Part shown: positions 8,203 to 9,953 of the stretch, piece after piece
Layout: each line of letters begins with the position of its first letter
Position numbering within the stretch: the first letter of the stretch is position 1
Source of the DNA: Helicobacteraceae bacterium
Lineage (GTDB): Bacteria > Campylobacterota > Campylobacteria > Campylobacterales > Sulfurimonadaceae
Reading direction: 5' to 3'
DNA: 9,953 nt
Assembly (NCBI GenBank): GCA_030596305.1
Contig: JAUVKK010000015.1
Location: 1 to 9,953 of the forward strand
Position numbers and translations under genes: made by a program
Notes under the pieces: generated by a model
Seen by the model: the letters and a program-made list of their open reading frames with translations, nothing else
Databases searched by the model: none
Told to the model about the DNA's origin: nothing

Positions 8203-9771
8203 ATGAAAAAAATTCTAGTCGTGGATGATGAACCTCTCAATATCAATATTTTGGTCGATCTTTTAAAAGACAACTACAAGATGATGGCTGCAAAAAATGG
8301 CAAACAAGCACTAAAAGCAGCCCGCTCATCCAACAAGCCTGACCTTATCTTACTAGACATCATGATGCCAGAGATGGATGGCTATGAGGTCTGCTCGATC
8401 TTGAAAGAAGACAGTGCGACGAAAGATATCCCTGTCATGTTTGTTTCAGCCATGAATGAAGACTCTGATGAGACAAAAGGGTTTGAGTTGGGGGCGGTTG
8501 ATTATATTACCAAGCCTATCTCTCCTAGAATCCTTCAAGCGAGAGTACAAACACATCTGGCACTGACGCAACAGGCTTCAGAGCTTAAAGCAGCGCACGC
8601 GCTAATACAAAAGCAGCAGCAGCGTATGCAAGATGAGTTAAATGTTGCCCGCGATATTCAGCTCTCCATGGTGCCAAAAGTCTTCCCTTCCTTTGATGCC
8701 ATCGATGTCTTTGCAAGACTGGAGCCAGCACGGGAGATCGGGGGTGATCTGTACGATACCTTTATGATCGACAGCGAATCTTTATGTCTCTGTGTTGGCG
8801 ATGTCTCTGGAAAAGGTGCCCCAGCAGCACTCTTTATGGCGATGACCAAGACACTGATAAAGTCTTATGCTTCTTCTGACCTCTCAACGGCTAGTATTAT
8901 GACCCGAGTCAATGATGAACTGTGTGAAAACAATGATGAAAACCTGTTTGTAACCGTCTTCTTGTCTATTTTAAACATCAATACCGGTGAGCTCAAGTTT
9001 ACCAATGCTGGGCACAACTACCCCTACATCATCAAAGCCGATAAAACGCTTGTGACACTGAGAGAGAAACATGGTCCTATCGTGGCCGCTATGGAAGGCT
9101 TGACCTATAAAGAGTCGAGTATTATTTTGGATGAGGACGACACACTGTTTCTGTTTACAGACGGTGTGACAGAGTCCATGAACGCGCAAGAAGAGCTTTA
9201 TGGAGAAGCTCGGTTAGAGGATTTTCTTCTCAAGAGTGATATACGCGATGTCAGGTCGACGATCAATGGTTTAATCGATGATGTAGCCCTGTATGAGGAT
9301 GGAAATGCCCAAACAGATGATATTACGGTCTTGTCTTGTTACTATCGTGGTCAAAAGATCGTGGCTTCAACCAACATATCGATTGCCAATACGCTGGGTA
9401 ATATTGAAAAGGTGATAGAACATTTTGATGCATTCTGTGCTGTAAACAACATTGCGATGCCTGTAAATCAAAAGATCAACCTCTCACTTGATGATCTTAT
9501 CAATAATATCATCTCTTACGGGTATAGCGATGAATTGGAGCACATGATCGATATTCAATTCAAACTCTTTGAAAACAGTTTGATGGTCGTTGTTGAAGAT
9601 GATGGAGTTCCATTTAACCCATTTGATGGAGACGGCGTTGATGTCTCCTTGTCTATTGAAGAGAGAGCGATAGGCGGCTTGGGTATACACCTCATAAAGA
9701 AGCTTATGAACAGCTCCGATTACCAGAGGCAAGCTAACAAAAATGCTGTTGTTCTGACCATAGACTTATAG
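8203..9771 (+). CDS. Response regulator with PP2C phosphatase and anti-sigma-factor-type kinase domains (HsbR-like)
   Basis: Cytoplasmic switch protein of 522 aa. An N-terminal receiver domain (about 1-120) has acidic Asp8/Asp9, phospho-acceptor Asp52, Ser82 and Lys104. A helical linker (about 120-150) leads into a SpoIIE/RsbU-type PP2C domain (about 150-382) with metal-binding motifs GGD182, GD200VSGKG, FTDG around Asp320 and TDD373. The C-terminus (about 395-522) is an RsbW/SpoIIAB-type ATPase with an N-box at D431LINN435, a G1 box EDDGVPFNP at 465-473 and a G2 box GGLGIHL from 491. Proteins of this build can both dephosphorylate and phosphorylate a STAS antagonist, with phosphorylation of the receiver choosing the direction. 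P. aeruginosa HsbR has the same domain order. The likely partner is the STAS protein encoded just downstream, and the likely phosphodonor is the Hpt domain of the kinase at 1538; both are inferred from order and family. One oddity is that the usual N-box Glu of RsbW-type kinases is Asp431, and the following His is Tyr439. Confidence 0.92.
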   Translation: MKKILVVDDEPLNINILVDLLKDNYKMMAAKNGKQALKAARSSNKPDLILLDIMMPEMDGYEVCSILKEDSATKDIPVMFVSAMNEDSDETKGFELGAVDYITKPISPRILQARVQTHLALTQQASELKAAHALIQKQQQRMQDELNVARDIQLSMVPKVFPSFDAIDVFARLEPAREIGGDLYDTFMIDSESLCLCVGDVSGKGAPAALFMAMTKTLIKSYASSDLSTASIMTRVNDELCENNDENLFVTVFLSILNINTGELKFTNAGHNYPYIIKADKTLVTLREKHGPIVAAMEGLTYKESSIILDEDDTLFLFTDGVTESMNAQEELYGEARLEDFLLKSDIRDVRSTINGLIDDVALYEDGNAQTDDITVLSCYYRGQKIVASTNISIANTLGNIEKVIEHFDAFCAVNNIAMPVNQKINLSLDDLINNIISYGYSDELEHMIDIQFKLFENSLMVVVEDDGVPFNPFDGDGVDVSLSIEERAIGGLGIHLIKKLMNSSDYQRQANKNAVVLTIDL

Positions 9772-9781
9772 TGTCAAACAG

Positions 9782-9801
9782 TATAATATGATAAATATAA
9801 T
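9782..9801 (+). promoter_or_regulatory. Candidate promoter of the STAS gene with two TATAAT boxes
   Basis: Two perfect TATAAT hexamers stand at 9782-9787 and 9796-9801, 14 bases apart, in the 53-base gap before the STAS gene. No good -35 box is seen at standard distance from either. Starts would fall near 9794 and 9808, giving leaders of about 30 and 17 bases. The STAS gene may thus be expressed apart from, or in addition to, the upstream operon. No terminator hairpin is visible in the gap. Confidence 0.45.
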
Positions 9802-9824
9802 TGTAAATAAAAAGGTAAATATAG

Positions 9825-9953
9825 ATGGAAATGCTCGAAACTCAAAAGAACGAATATAAAGTAATAGAATTCTCCGGTAATCTGGACACTGCTACATCAC
9901 CTGATGTGGAGAAAAGAGTTAATGCCTGTATAGATGAGGGTGATCTCAAGTTT
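9825..9953 (+). CDS. STAS-domain anti-sigma factor antagonist-like protein (5' end, cut by window edge)
   Basis: The first 43 codons of a gene that continues past the window. The visible part fits the start of an RsbV/SpoIIAA/HsbA-type STAS domain: a first beta strand (YKVIEFSGNL), then the typical LDTATSPDVE turn into a helix (compare the family pattern G-x-L-D-x-x-T/S-A-P), then a short acidic loop leading to the next strand. The conserved Ser/Thr that the partner kinase would phosphorylate lies beyond the edge and cannot be checked. The ATG at 9825 is preferred over the in-frame ATG at 9831 because AAAGGT (9811-9816) sits at suitable distance. Its position after a PP2C-kinase protein strongly suggests that it is the switch partner. 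What it binds in turn is unknown. Confidence 0.85.
   Translation, partial: MEMLETQKNEYKVIEFSGNLDTATSPDVEKRVNACIDEGDLKF

Noticed and set aside
2320..9732. Numerous minus-strand open frames of 60-120 codons within the large genes
   Set aside because: They are antisense shadows of strongly supported plus-strand genes with intact domain motifs; none has a ribosome site or recognisable domain.

Overview
The window looks like chromosomal DNA of a free-living Campylobacterota (formerly Epsilonproteobacteria), of the Sulfurimonas/Sulfurovum kind. This rests on a GC content near 40% (from lines I sampled), AT-rich promoters dominated by a TATAAT box with weak -35 elements, frequent AGA/ATA/AAA codons, and very large multi-domain sensor kinases. 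The assignment is inferred from general character, not from a marker gene. All real genes read on the + strand. I see no RNA gene, insertion sequence, CRISPR array or phage gene.

Layout. (1) Positions 133-1329 encode a patatin-like phospholipase lipoprotein with its own weak promoter. (2) Positions 1330-1537 are intergenic and hold a good sigma-70 promoter. (3) Positions 1538-6598 encode a giant BvgS/EvgS-like hybrid histidine kinase: signal peptide, a NIT-like sensor, two Venus-flytrap (SBP_bac_3) domains, one membrane segment, coiled coil, PAS-like domain, HisKA, HATPase, two receiver domains and an Hpt domain. (4) Positions 6592-8187 encode a Na/Pi-cotransporter-like membrane protein with a PhoU-like tail. 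It overlaps the kinase by 7 bases and apparently starts at a non-canonical ATC codon. (5) Positions 8203-9771 encode a receiver-PP2C phosphatase-HATPase kinase protein resembling Pseudomonas HsbR. (6) From 9825 to the window edge runs the 5' end of a STAS-domain anti-sigma-factor-antagonist-like gene, behind its own candidate promoter.

How the genes may work together (inference). The kinase would sense one or more periplasmic small molecules and pass phosphate His987 > receiver Asp > Hpt His1549. The Hpt could hand it to Asp52 of the receiver-PP2C-kinase protein. That protein carries both a phosphatase and a kinase for a STAS antagonist, which is encoded next door. This matches the logic of the HptB-HsbR-HsbA partner-switching cascade of Pseudomonas aeruginosa. 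Campylobacterota are not known to have a sigma-B-type factor, so the final target is an open question. The Na/Pi-PhoU-like protein sits between sensor and effector and has altered QSSS motifs, which suggests a regulatory rather than a simple transport role.
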